Assembly: GCA_017165825.1 (NCBI GenBank)
Contig: CM029367.1
Location: 6,094,223-6,158,222, forward strand
From: Hepsetus odoe
Lineage: Eukaryota; Chordata; Actinopteri; Characiformes; Hepsetidae
Direction of reading: 5' to 3'
DNA length: 64,000 nucleotides
Part shown: positions 1 to 10,719 of the stretch, in pieces
How the letters are laid out: every line of letters begins with the position of its first letter
Position numbering within the stretch: position 1 is the stretch's first letter
The notes under the pieces: generated by a model
What the model was told of the DNA's origin: nothing
What the model saw: the letters and a program-made list of their open reading frames with translations, nothing else
Databases searched by the model: none
Translations under genes and position numbers: made by a program

Positions 1-409
1 ACGTCCTTTAGTACACGATTGTTCAGAAAGTCACCAGACACTATTCAGTATGTCAGCAAAACAGAGTCAGGTAAAATTACAGCTGTTGAGTATAAAAGCT
101 TAGAGCATAATCATGTTTAACGGCATCATTAATTCTTTTAAATGTATCTGCAAATGTTGCTGACAACACAAAGAAATATAAACAGGATAATGACACAGTG
201 TCTCCCTAAAGACTGTTGAATCTAACCCTGTTTTGATTACAGTATTTTGATACATTAAATGATTTCCTCTGATTTTTATTGCTTAATAAAAGCTTTCTAG
301 CCATAATGAACTTCCATAAAAGTTCTTAACAAAGAGTAAGTTAGGCCTCAATCCAAAGAAGTTCCAGAAGACCTAAGAAAGTTATAATTATTTAGGAAAG
401 GGCAACAAA
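1..409. other. AT-rich noncoding DNA
   Basis: No ORF, RNA gene or repeat that I recognise. The stretch is AT-rich with short poly(A) and poly(T) runs and ends where a SINE tail begins. Confidence 0.5.
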
Positions 410-608
410 TCATTTACATTTACAGGATTTAGCAGACACTGTTATCCAGAGCGACTTACATTTCTTAACTACGGGGACAGTCACCCTGGAGCGACTTGGG
501 GTTAAGGACCAAGAACCTCAAGGCTCAAGAACCCAATAGTGGAAGTGTTGGGGGTGGAAATCGAACCTGCGACCTGCAAATCAAACTCTCAAACTAAGAA
601 CCACCGTG
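410..608 (-). repeat. SINE family A, diverged copy
   Basis: A tRNA-derived SINE in reverse orientation. It begins with the tail motif CATTTACATTTAC and continues with the family body (GCAGACACTG, TATCCAGAGCGACTTACA, GGGGACAGTC). The box-B-like segment is read on the minus strand near 555-575 (GGAAATCGAACCTGCGACC on the plus strand). The head is more diverged than in the other copies, so this is an old insertion or a subfamily. The transcript would have been made by RNA polymerase III and retroposed by a partner LINE, as known for SINEs in general. Confidence 0.75.
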
Positions 609-619
609 AGAGCAGTCTT

Positions 620-965
620 TTCATCTCACCCATTTAAAACGTGGAATAGTGGCGAATGCTCAAAGGAGTGGCCAGTCTGGCAAAATGACTCCAAGACCTC
701 TTAAATAATTCAACCGAGTCACAGAACAACAACCATAGGAGAGCGGGAAAGTGAAAATCACTGCCGAGCAGGGAAATGAAAAGCTCATGTAAGATTTGTC
801 TAGAAACACCTGGATTAAACGTTTAAACTAAAAACTTTTGCAATAATCTTCTATGGACTGATGAAGGATGATAAGAGGATTTTTTCTTTCTGCTCATTTT
901 GAAACAGAAAGTAGAAATCACTCTATGACCACTAGACCGTGATGTCCATAGAGATAGTTAAGCAT
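620..965 (+). other. possible Tc1-like transposase relic
   Basis: Short word matches to fish Tc1-like transposase DNA occur in the expected order: a GTGGCCAGTC...CAAAATGACTCCAAGA stretch near 670-695 and TATGGACTGATGAAGG near 852-868, which resembles the DNA around the first catalytic Asp (WTDE). No reading frame is intact and no terminal repeats were found. Chance resemblance is quite possible. Confidence 0.25.
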
Positions 966-1560
966 ATCAGATGAACCCAGTAGAGTCAACTATTAAAAGA
1001 GGTGATATTATATTAGAGCCATGATGCGTGCTATGCTGAAAGTTAATCTTAGCAGGCAAATGCACCCAGCAATTATTTCTATTCATTCAAGAGCAAGCTC
1101 TTCGCTTTGAATAAGGAGGGACCTATAAAGCTAAAACTAAAGGCCACGTTCATAATTCAGAATATTGGAAATCACTAGCTTGAAGCATTTTTGCTCAACA
1201 CAAAAAGTTTCCCTGTTTTCAGAAGTTTACCAAGTAGAGCGTTATGAGGTGTCTTTGTACTTTTGAGACAGGGAATGGTTGGTTTCCCATATTATAATAT
1301 AACCAGGACGTAGAATGAAAAATTATGAATTGACGTTTTGGTTGGAGACAAAAATGTTATTTTTATTTATATTTTTTTCTTTGCAGTTCTAAAATAGAAC
1401 TTTTAAAAACCCACAAGCCTATGTTTTTTATGTTTTTTGTCTTTTAGGTGACACCTATATGTCTTCCTTTATTGTTCTTGCTTCCACTAAAGATCAATTT
1501 GGTGACCATGTCCTATAAGATGTAGTGGAGAATTTAGCCAGAAATGTACTTTTAAGTGTT
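966..1560. other. noncoding DNA, nothing recognised
   Basis: AT-rich sequence with short T-runs around 1360-1380 and 1420-1440. No coding signal, RNA gene or terminal repeat was seen. Confidence 0.5.
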
Positions 1561-1718
1561 ATTATTTAAATCTAGTCAGTCAGTCAGTCATTTTCTGGGC
1601 CGCTTGTCTTAATTAGGGTCGCAGGGGGTACTGGAGTCCATCCCAGCTCACACAGGGCGAAGGGCGAGGACACACCCTGGACAGGTCGCCAGCCTATCGC
1701 AGAGATTATTTAAATCTA
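1561..1718 (-). mobile_element. retroposon family C with 14-bp target-site duplication
   Basis: An insertion of about 130 bp (1575-1704) lies between two perfect 14-bp direct repeats, ATTATTTAAATCTA, at 1561-1574 and 1705-1718. The left edge is a (GTCA)n simple tail, so the element reads right to left. The body has the words GGGTCGCAGGGGGT, CTGGAGTCCATCCCAGC, CACCCTGGACAGGTCGCC and ATCGCAG, a combination common in fish retroposons. Related copies lie at 29174-29298 and 44498-44565. The target-site duplication shows insertion by a retroposon mechanism. Whether it is a SINE or a LINE 3-prime end is not settled. Confidence 0.85.
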
Positions 1719-1839
1719 ATAATTATTTAAAAGGCATTACTGCTTTTAAATATTAGTTTTAATTGCATAATAGCCCTCTTATACTTCTTTCAGCTGTATG
1801 CATTTAGGGGTCACCACATTGGATCATTTCCATGATCAT

Positions 1840-2040
1840 GGTGGGGGTGGTCTAATGAAATGGTACTTGCCTACAGACCTATGGCTCAAGAGATCCCAGG
1901 TTCGAATCCCACCTCTGGCACTAACACCATTTGGTCCCTGAGCAAGACTCTTATCCCTGAGTTGCTCCAGGGGGACTGTCCCTGTAATTAGGACATGGAA
2001 GTCACTCGGAATAAGAGCGTCTGCTAAATGCTGCAAATGT
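1840..2040 (+). repeat. SINE family A
   Basis: Forward copy. The tRNA-like head has an A-box-like GGTGGTCTAATGAAATGG and a B box, CCAGGTTCGAATCCC, near 1896-1910. The body follows (CCCTGAGCAAGACTC, TGCTCCAGGGGGACTGTC, GGACATGGAAGTCACTC) and it ends in CTGCTAAATGCTGCAAATGT. Nearly full length for the family. Confidence 0.9.
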
Positions 2041-2480
2041 CTCATGTCTAAATTTCCATTTTCTCTGGTCCTCTGCATCTTCCTCTTTCATTCAAACCAC
2101 CTGCATGTTCTCATCTGTAAACCTCCTCTTTGTCCCTCCTCTTCTCTTTCCTGGCAGCCCCATCCTCAACATCCTTCTCCCAATATAACCTTTGTTTCTT
2201 CGCTGTACATGTCCAAACCACCATAATCTTGCTTCCCTAGTTTCTTTGCCTAATAAGCCAAAAACTAGCTAAGTTTAATACATACTGTAACAAGCTTACT
2301 GAGATATTTACTTGTTTACTTGTGCTGGCAATTTAACTTGGCTATTGAAAGCGAGTTTACACTGTTGTACCTTCCAATGTTCATCTTTTTCACATTGCCT
2401 GCAATCATTATTCATGAAATAATGCTTAGGATGTAAATGATGAATGAAGGCTAAAAGGCACCACACAGTATTATGCAAAA
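2041..2480. other. noncoding DNA, nothing recognised
   Basis: A pyrimidine-rich patch around 2050-2190 followed by AT-rich sequence. The short ORFs here have no domain or splice support. Confidence 0.45.
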
Positions 2481-2670
2481 AGTGAAAGTGACTATTTTTC
2501 GTCATTGTGAAACACAGCACAGCACACAGTGAAACGCAACAAAGTTCAACCTCTGTTTTTCACCCTTACACACTGTGCAGCACGGGACAGCTACTTAAAG
2601 TGCCCTAGGAGCAGTGAAGGGGACGGTACCTTACTCAAAGCTATCTCAGGGCAACCTACTTGTCTGGGAG
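2481..2670 (-). repeat. SINE family B, head-truncated
   Basis: Reverse copy that starts with the tail AGTGAAAGTGACT and runs through TCATTGTGAAACACAGCAC, the GTGCAGCACGGGACAGCTA region and GGTACCTTACTCAA. It stops at CTGTCTGGG-like sequence before the tRNA-derived A and B boxes, so the 5-prime head is missing. Confidence 0.85.
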
Positions 2671-3330
2671 GATATCAAGTGGTGAATACTAAATCCACTT
2701 TAGCATGTATGCCCAAACTGTTCCTTTTAGAGAAAAAATCCCAGTGTTTGGCACTTCCCAGTGTTCGTTTATGACTATTGGTACTGTGAACATGCTACTC
2801 GTGCTGAAAGTGGAGAGCACACTACTGGAATGCTCAGTTGGAAATGTACGCTCCCCGTGCTGTCTTTCTGTTCTCTCTCTTCGGAAGCGTGAGTGGCTGA
2901 CGCAGTGTCTTTGTGGTAGAAGGAGCTGATGCACTTTTGTTTTGCAAAACAATGAGGAGCGCGAGGCTCCACTAGACCCGAGGCAACAGCAGGCAAACAA
3001 ATGACTGTTTTAACTGCGCAGCAAGCGTGATATTGCTTATTTGTGTGTACTCAAAAGCCCCTTCTCCATTACTGATAAACAGACCCGCTTTTCAAACGGA
3101 CAGCCGCTGCAGGCCATCTCTCCCCTCTCCACTCGGAGCCAAGGTGACCTCTCGGGCAAAGCGAAATAATTTGACATGAAATAGGGATAGAGCCCCGGGC
3201 AGCGCGGCCTGTCACACCGCTGCAGCGCAGGAAATGATCAAGTTTAATCCAGCGGCAGCACATGGGCAGTGGAGAGAGAGTAGGAGAGCTTTTATTCACC
3301 AATTGAGGGAAGCCTTTTGTGGTGAGAGGT
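2671..3330. promoter_or_regulatory. candidate conserved noncoding block
   Basis: Sequence from about 3000 to 3330 is less AT-rich and of higher complexity than its flanks, with blocks such as CTGCAGCGCAGGAAATGATC and GCTTTTATTCACCAATTG. No ORF has coding character. By analogy with vertebrate gene deserts it could be an enhancer, but only cross-species alignment could show that. Confidence 0.25.
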
Positions 3331-3425
3331 TATTTTTGTGTGTAATAAGACAATTATGCGGGGACAGTGCATGTTAAGGTAATTATTGTGTTTGTTTGTA
3401 TGAATGCAAAAACAGGGCTGTTTTA

Positions 3426-3427
<2 letters not shown>

Positions 3428-3465
<38 letters not shown>
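3428..3465. repeat. (TG)n microsatellite
   Basis: About 19 uninterrupted TG dinucleotides, seen directly. Confidence 0.95.
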
Positions 3466-3468
<3 letters not shown>

Positions 3469-4616
3469 ATGTGTTTAGGCAGTAGTTGTGTATGTGCAGT
3501 AAAAGGCCCACATCCTAAATGCCCTGGGATGTATCTTGTTCAAAATATTGTGAGTGCTTCATTTTTGCAAAACTGCGACCCAGTCCAGTCTTTGAGATAA
3601 AGCCATTGAGAGGGTTCTAATGTGATATGGAGTACTGTTGAGTAGTTTTGAATGAGGAAGATGCAGGGGACCGTAAGATCCGCTGTGGCGACCCCTAAGT
3701 GGGGGCAGCTGGAGGAAGAAAAGAAGGAGTACTGTAGAGAGACCTACTGATTTCTTGTGGTGATGATAGGAATTAGGGTCAGGATGTCTGCAACACAAAT
3801 ACATCCTTTAGTCTATTTGAAAGGAACTGTAGTGCATTTGACCCTTTAGTTTGGTTCATCTGCAAGCTTCCGAACGATTTAACACTCAGGTCCCCACTAC
3901 CTGAGAAATAATAGTTCCAAGACCTCAAAAAATAGTTGATCTTGATTCATATCATCTGGACCAAGCTGTCCAAAAACATTTCTCTTTGTGTTCACATTAC
4001 AGCTGAAGAGGTTTGGGTTCTGTTGAAGACCACCTGATGGATCTTTGCAAATAATTCTGCTCTCATTAGGATTAACGCTGGCCTCTTCCTAAACTATCAT
4101 GATACACATGTATCAAGTTTGACTAAAGTGAAAAATACAGAAATTGTAATAAATAATCAAGATCAAGATCAAGCCCTAGCTGTTTTTCCATTGTAACACT
4201 GTAAAGTGGTGGTAATCCTGTCCCAGGAAATAAACACCACAGTTAAACAACATCCTATTTTTTGGTTTTCAAATTCAATGTGAAACCAAACTGCTAAGAA
4301 CAAATCAGTCCAACTGTAAGTCTAGTAGGACCTACTATTCAAACACAGCATTGAACTTACATTGTGTCTCATGACTCATATGCAATTCTAATAATGGCAA
4401 AGTATGAAAAAAATACATTGTCGTGGTCCTACTGCAGACACCGTACACAATTCTGACTCTAAGTTTCAGTAGACAGGTTTCACATCAAAATATGCTCAGT
4501 GACTTTGTTGACATGCTACCCATTTAATTATTAAAAAAAAAAAGAAACTATGAAAGGGTCTGTGTATGTTATTTAAGGCAATTAAGCCCATTGTTTTGGG
4601 GATGCATTAACACACA
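3466..4616. other. noncoding DNA, nothing recognised
   Basis: AT-rich unique-looking sequence with no credible exon, RNA gene or mobile element. A repeated GATCAA motif occurs near 4158-4172 and a poly(A) run near 4531-4543. Confidence 0.45.
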
Positions 4617-4617
4617 T

Positions 4618-4653
<36 letters not shown>

Positions 4654-4708
4654 AGAGAGTGTCACTGTATGCACTAAGCTCTTCATTGTGCGTGTGTGTT
4701 TTAAACCA

Positions 4709-4771
<63 letters not shown>

Positions 4772-4827
4772 AAGAGAGTGTCACTGTATGCACTAAGCTC
4801 TTCATTGTTCGTGTGTGTTTTAAACCA

Positions 4828-4868
<41 letters not shown>
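4617..4868. repeat. tandemly duplicated segment with three (TG)n arrays
   Basis: Three TG arrays (about 4618-4644, 4710-4764 and 4831-4868) alternate with a duplicated unique segment that starts GTAAGAGAGTGTCACTG at 4651 and again at 4770, a period of about 119 bp. The unique parts are nearly identical; one visible change is GTGCG to GTTCG. This points to a recent local duplication, probably unequal exchange or slippage between TG tracts. Confidence 0.95.
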
Positions 4869-4873
<5 letters not shown>

Positions 4874-5718
4874 AGAGTATAATTACATTACTGTAATTAC
4901 AAGGAGAAAGGGTGTATTATGTAGCGAGCACATCTCTGAAAACTTATCTTGACAACATAATTGATCACAGTAGGGGGTTTAATAAATGCTTCATACACAC
5001 TCAGACTATCTCAAACCAAGACTGGTCTATTGGGTAGCTCTACATTACATTTTAATTTAATTACAACACAATCATATTACAGCTCACATCTAACCCCTCT
5101 CATCAAGTGACATTCATAAGCTCGGCCTTCGCAGCTTCGCCATTAAAGAAGAGTCGTTAAGGCGAGTTGTTACACTGGTTGGCTTAGCTTGGTAAAACTT
5201 TCAGTTTGCAAGCTGCATGAAACAATTTGTGCAGAACTCAAGTAATACAAAAAATAACTTCAAATGATTTTCAAGCTGGTTAGCAAAAATAGTTCTCAAC
5301 TCATGTGCTGAAACATTCTGTCTATACGAACCCAGTGAGGAGCTTCAAGCCCTGCAGGCCTCAGAGCAGGTCTAATTCTGGGAACTTAAACATGTGTCTG
5401 TAAGTCTGAGTTAATTTGCATTTAAAGCAATAATTGAGCAAAACATTTCATTTGCAACACTTTAACCCATTGTGTTTCTATGAAGTCAAAATGTTGTTTC
5501 TTTAAAGCCCAAAAACAATATCAAAACTTTTCTTAGCCTACTCAAACTACACCAGTTTCCATTAAAGTGTCACAGTGTGTTTAAGAAATCTAGCTATATA
5601 GACATACTTTGTTAATCCCAGTCTCGGTGTTCTCTGAAGTAACTGCCTGTAGCAATGGAGTCTTCATTTTTATAGTTCACAGAAAGCCAAACTGTGAGCT
5701 GAACCACATTCAAAACGC
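4869..5718. other. noncoding DNA, nothing recognised
   Basis: Moderately AT-rich sequence with no recognisable feature. Confidence 0.45.
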
Positions 5719-6140
5719 TGCTGAAATCCAGTATGGGTGGGTTGGTGTTTTGGGCTTTCTTTGTGTTTGGGTGGGTGGGGTCGGTGCTTGTGGGCATTCA
5801 TGTGGGGTTGGTGTTTAGGTGCATGGGCACTGTGTTTGGGTGTTTGGTTGGGCAGGTCGGGTCAGTGTTCGGTGCTGGGTGGTGGGGATTTTGGGTGCGG
5901 TCGTGTTTTGGTGTTTGGGAGGCAGGTGGGGTCGGTGTTTGGGTGGGTGGGTTTATTCATGGGTGTAAGGCTGGGTGTTCAGGGTGGTGTATTCAGGGGT
6001 GTATGGGTGGGTGGGTTTATTCATGGGTGTAAGGCTGGGTGTTCAGGGTGGTGTATTCAGGGGTGTATGGGTGGGTGGGTTTATTTATGGGTGTAAGGCT
6101 GGGTGTTCGGGTGTATTCGTGGGTTTATGTGTGGGTGAGT
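5719..6140. repeat. G-rich (GGGT)-type minisatellite with 64-bp units
   Basis: The whole segment is strongly G/T-biased on the plus strand, with frequent GGGTGGGTGGG runs. From about 5941 to 6120 it resolves into nearly three 64-bp units, marked by GGGTTTATTCATGGGTGTAA at 5950, 6014 and 6078 (the third unit has TTTATG). Upstream of 5941 the same vocabulary (GTTTGGGTG, GGTCGGTG) occurs in a degenerate form. Long ORFs across it are products of the low-complexity composition. The G-runs could form G-quadruplexes. Confidence 0.9.
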
Positions 6141-7369
6141 GGTCAGATGGTATGAGTAGCGCTTATATTGTTTTGTATTTTTTGGCTGATAAGTGTGACT
6201 TATTTTTAATCTGCATTAAAGCAGGCTGAGCCTGCTGCTCATTAGGACTTAACCATTTCAAAGTCATCCCACAAATTAGGAGAGCGAGGTGAATGATATT
6301 TACTGTAGGATGTTGACATGGGGTGATTAAACACACACTAGATAAGAGTTTCCCATAATGACTCTACCTTTATACAATGCAGGCTTTTTCAAAGGCGTCC
6401 ATCATCCAACAAAAAGCAGAGCACCTGGCTTCTCCAGGCAAGAAACACAGTTTCAAAGGTACTTTAACATATGAAGAATGATATGCAAATTAGACTAATG
6501 GTTGCATTCACAGGCAGTGCAAAAAAAATTATAAATTTTAAAAATCTTCATTTCGGTTTCACAAGGAAAGAAAAGTATGAACACGCCAATCAGGTAACTC
6601 ATTTAGACACCAAATTCTGCTGCACTTTCCTTCCTGTACCAGTCTCTTTTTAGAGTATAATGAATGCTCACATCTCCAAACGCCCTGGAACACTGGCCTC
6701 CCATCCCACACTGCTGAAAGACACTCATGCACAACACATCAAAAGATGACTCTTAGCAGTGTAAATGTATGACAGGCACTTACCCTAGACTTACCCTAAA
6801 TTCCATATCTTTGGCACTGTGTGAGTTTTAGTGGAGGTCTTAGAGTTCTTTAGTGAGAGGGTGAGTGTTTGGATTGTTGTTTAGGAGAGGGAGGGTGTTT
6901 GGATGGGCATAAGAATGAGATTACGGTGGATTACGTATACGTTGGTGGATTACGTATACTGTTTGTGATGAGTCAAATTTAACCTGACTTGCATAAACTC
7001 ACTGACTAGTTGATTTGGAACATCTAGCCCGTATCTAGAATTATAGTTTTGTTTTAGCACCACTTAGCATGATTTTTTCATGTTTTGTTAGACCACCTTT
7101 TTTCTGCTTATCAAAGGTTAGGATCCCTTCTGGGCTCCCATGGTGTAGGTAATATTTGGACAGTGGATCATCCTCACTCCACCAGTGCGCCCTGTGGCAT
7201 TTATTGCGGCAATGTACCATCATTAAATCATCATGCCCCACTAAACCCACAATTCAGTGTCTGTACAGGCTAGCAGTAAAAACTAAACTTAAATGCAGTT
7301 TAACGTTGTTTAACTTTTGCAGTATTTTAATTTTCTCTTCATGATTTGGTTCCGACAACAGGGCTGTAA
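6141..7369. other. noncoding DNA, nothing firm
   Basis: No gene or full repeat. A short direct duplication of GGATTACGTATAC occurs at about 6928 and 6948. The rest is AT-rich unique-looking sequence. Confidence 0.4.
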
Positions 7370-7771
7370 AGCCGTGACACTGACGCTGGCATTGAGCAAG
7401 AATGATACTGGAGTTTTAAAACCCTATGTATATTTATTGGCTACTCTATTAGAATCATCTGACCTGCTGTCCTGTCTTGCAGACAAAGTTGGAGACGAGA
7501 GAATGTCTACTACACTCAGCCCAGCAGTGACACCGAGTTACTCAGCAACACCGCTGTGCGTAATCCACTCACACACCTACTAACATTCCAGTATCAAGTC
7601 AGTGTCACTGCTGGGCTGAGAATTGTCCACTACCCACATAATAGCTGCTCAGTGGTGGTCCTGTGGAGGTCCTGACCATTGATGAGCAGGGTAAAAGAAG
7701 GAAAATAATACAGAGGTACAGGTCTGTGATTGTAGAACTACATAGTGAACCTATAGTAGCTGTATCAAAAC
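7370..7771. mobile_element. self-complementary nonautonomous DNA element
   Basis: This stretch has the typical words of an abundant fish repeat: CGTGACACTGACGCTGGC, CAGCCCAGCAGTGACAC, GTCAGTGTCACTGC, GTGGTCCTGTGGAGGTCCTG and GATTGTAGAACTACATAG. A perfect 19-nt inverted pair lies at 7515-7533 and 7602-7620, giving a hairpin with a 68-nt loop. No transposase is encoded. The class is uncertain (MITE or foldback-like). Confidence 0.7.
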
Positions 7772-9011
7772 CAGCTCAGCTCTCTTAAAAAAAAAAATAA
7801 AATAAAATAAAATTAAAAAATCCCAGGTCCACCACACAATAGTGAGAACCTTTTAGACATTTTATGTACCTTTACATATCGCAGAGGATTTTTACCAGTT
7901 TAAAGATTTTAACCAAAAGGTAGAAATTCTTCACACTCATTCATTAGCTCCCTCATCTACCTGCTTCTATTGTAGCAACATACAGCCTTCTCCCTGGTAA
8001 CAATTATATTGTTCATTATCATTATACACATTATACACTAAAATAAATCCATTTCAAAACTCTTTAAATTTCATGCCTGAATATCAGGCCTGACATTTAT
8101 AAATCAACTCCTGAAGTTAACTGCAAAGTGGAACATGAACCGATATTCATAAAAATTAGAATATTTTACTCAAACTCCATAATCTTGGGGGGGGAAATAA
8201 GAAATACACCCTGCGTATTAAATACTGGCTGGTGAAAATAAATAGATGAAAGCAGTCATGAGCAGAAATACCTACAAGGGTCCCTAGAGGAGTTTCTAGA
8301 ACTGTAAATATACATGAGAAGAAGGAAAAAAAAAAACCAGAAAACTTGAATAAGCTTTTTTCTCTCATAACAGAGAACAGAATTTAGGGTCACGAGGCCC
8401 TGCACAGACATCTTTCTTTGGCTGTTTATTATTATCACACTGATTAATAGGAGCAATTGCAGTTTCCCTTGGTAATACCTTTGCGTCCGGATGAACACAC
8501 TTGTGAAATGAATGTGGAAACACATCTAGCATTGAGCAGGTATCTTTAGAGGCCAATTATGGCTCTAAAAGGGAGGAGAAGATTTTGCTGCTTCAAAGCT
8601 TCATATTGGCTTTATTCAGTGCTTCAAAGAACAGTTACATCCACCATCTGCTTTATTACACATCTATCTTACAGTCGCTCTCAAAAAACAATTTATAAGG
8701 TACAGAAGTTGGGTTAATGCTTGGTTGAGAGTGATCCAGTACATAAACATGCTCACTTCAGCAGCCAGAGAGTGGGTGACCAACTGCGAGATGCTTAAGG
8801 GTCAATAGAAAATTTTAAATGTTATGATGTCATTGAATTGCAACAATAATCAAACCAGCTTTCATGGATCTACACTGATCAGTTCTAACATAAAATAATT
8901 GACATCTAAAGTGAATAACATTATTACACTGTAATTGCTTCACTTAAAGAAATGAAATGGTTAATATCTGTTGACACAGATACCTTCTTGTGGGACCTCA
9001 TCCTCTTTATT
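7772..9011. other. noncoding DNA with A-rich tracts
   Basis: An A-rich (AAAAT)n stretch lies at about 7786-7818 and a short G-run near 8189. No coding, RNA or mobile feature was recognised. Confidence 0.45.
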
Positions 9012-9180
9012 GGGGCAGCGGTAGCCTACTGATTTGGAACAAGGCCTCTGGGATCAGAAGAGTTCAAATGGGTTTGAAACCTGGACCAGTAGGTTGCCTT
9101 GAGGTACCCTTGAGCAAGGTACCGTCCCCATGTGCTACACTGTGTGTGTGGGATAAATTTAGAGAATGCATTTTCGATTT
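9012..9180 (+). repeat. SINE family B, internally deleted
   Basis: Starts with the head GGGGCAGCGGTAGCCTACTG, then a degenerate B box (AGTTCAAATGGG). It continues through ACCAGTAGGTTGCCTTGAGG and TACCCTTGAGCAAGGTACCG, then jumps to ACACTGTGTGTGTGGGATAA, skipping the usual central segment. The tail is decayed. Confidence 0.85.
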
Positions 9181-9282
9181 GATTCTTACATTTACTTTGG
9201 CTCTCCTTTTATTCCAGGCAGTCTAAACCTGAGATATTCCTTAGTCCATATAACTTAACAGAACAGCTTCAAAACTGGGATG

Positions 9283-9745
9283 TTGGTGGGATTCCTCACA
9301 TAAACTGCTGGGATCACATCCTTCCACGGCTTTTCTCTGGAGTTAAGGTCGGAACTGATTCCAAAACTTTAACCTATTCTTCTTTCATCACTTTTGGCAG
9401 AGATCCATTATAATGGACATTAATATTAGCCATTAAAAAGGGAGAGACCTCTAGTTCAGCTCAGAAGTCACCCTGGCATCTTTTGTGACCTTGTTGATTA
9501 TTACACACCTTGCTCTTGGAGTGATCCATGTTTGTCGACTACTTACTGAGAGGGCAACAATAGTCTTGTAGTTCCTCCATTTATACACAATCTGTCTGAA
9601 TGTGGACTGATGGAGTTCAAACTTTTTAGCTTACTTTAGTAACTTTTTCCAGTTAGATTAACCTCAAAAACCCTTTATCTGAGGTCATTCTCACTCGCTC
9701 TCACTCATTTCCTGAGGTCATTTACAAAGATCTTATCTTGAAGAC
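9283..9745 (-). mobile_element. decayed Tc1/mariner-type transposon relic
   Basis: Ordered word matches to a widespread fish DNA transposon: CATCCTTCCACGGCTTTTCTC, GGAGTTAAGGTCGGA, CAACAATAGTCTTGTAGTT, ACACAATCTGTCTGAATGTGGA, TGATGGAGTTCAAACTTTTTAG and CCCTTTATCTGAGGTC. In related copies the transposase reads on the strand opposite to these words. No ORF or terminal repeats survive here. Confidence 0.6.
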
Positions 9746-10527
9746 CCATATATTGGAAGGTGCTTGAAAGAAAACTGTGAAAAGTCTTTTTGCAGTGGTC
9801 CTGTGCTACGAAATCCTAACTGATATTTGTCGGCCTGCAGCCTGAAGTCAGGCATGTTCACAAAAATTTCTGCGGCTCAGATATAAAAAGACTACGATTT
9901 ATGCTTCAGGAACAGTGGCTTGGACTAAGCTGCTGTACTTTAATTTCAACCTTAACCAGAAGAGACCCATTTTGGCCCTTTTGCTTAAAGAAAATATTCA
10001 TATCTGCAAAATAAGAGTGAAGCGCTAGGCCTCTTCATCCCACAAGCTTCTGCAAACAGACAAAATCCACCAGTGTTTGCACAGGGGTCCATCGCTCTGG
10101 CTCCTCTCAGCCAGGCTCTGGTCTCGTATGGTTAATTAATCACTAAAGCACATGCAGAGCTGCGTCTCTATCTCACTCTGAAGCAGACGAACAGAAAGAG
10201 TATTTATGAGGCTTTTTCCTGAGATAAACTATCATGAGGGCTGGAAAACAGTGAACTCTGATTCAGGAAAAATTCACTAGCAAGCAATTACAGCTTAAAC
10301 ATATCATAACACACAACTCATATACGCTCACTGGTCACAATATTAGAAACATCTGCCTCGTAGTGCTGGTAAATAAGCAGCAATCCTTCCCTAGGCCTTC
10401 CTAATTGGTCAGCTTCTGATGTTCTGTGTGGGGGCACTCTCAATCTGTCAACAAACCCTCCACAGTGCTACACACAACCACATCAGTTCCACGGCTGTGT
10501 TTAGAAAGGTTCACAATAATTCTCCAG
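9746..10527. other. noncoding DNA with a short repeat-like patch
   Basis: Mostly unique. At 10326-10360 the words CACTGGTCACAATATTAGAAACA resemble the terminus of a fish DNA transposon, but the match is short. No gene was seen. Confidence 0.35.
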
Positions 10528-10719
10528 GGTGGTGGTGGTGGTCCAGTGGTAGGATGCTTGCATATGGACCAAGAGGCCACAGGTTTCAAATCCCACCTCC
10601 AACATCACCTTTGGGTTCCTGAGTAAAATCCTTAAACCCAAGTTGCTCCCTGCAGTTAGGAAATGTAAGTCTCTCTGAATACGAGTGTCTGCTAAATGTT
10701 GTAATATAAATGTAAATGC
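10528..10719 (+). repeat. SINE family A
   Basis: Forward copy: A-box-like GGTCCAGTGGTAGGATGC, B-box-like CACAGGTTTCAAATCCCACC (the B box has lost its TTCGA core), GAGTAAAATCCTTAAACCC, and the end CTGCTAAATGTTGTAATATAAATGTAAATG. Decayed at CpG sites, so not recent. Confidence 0.9.

Noticed and set aside
5733..6229. Gly/Val/Cys-rich ORFs of up to 119 codons
   Set aside because: They are translations of the G-rich minisatellite in several frames and repeat with its 64-bp period.
9012..9180. tRNA-like head as a tRNA gene
   Set aside because: It cannot fold into a full tRNA and carries the SINE B body downstream. The same applies to all SINE A and B heads.
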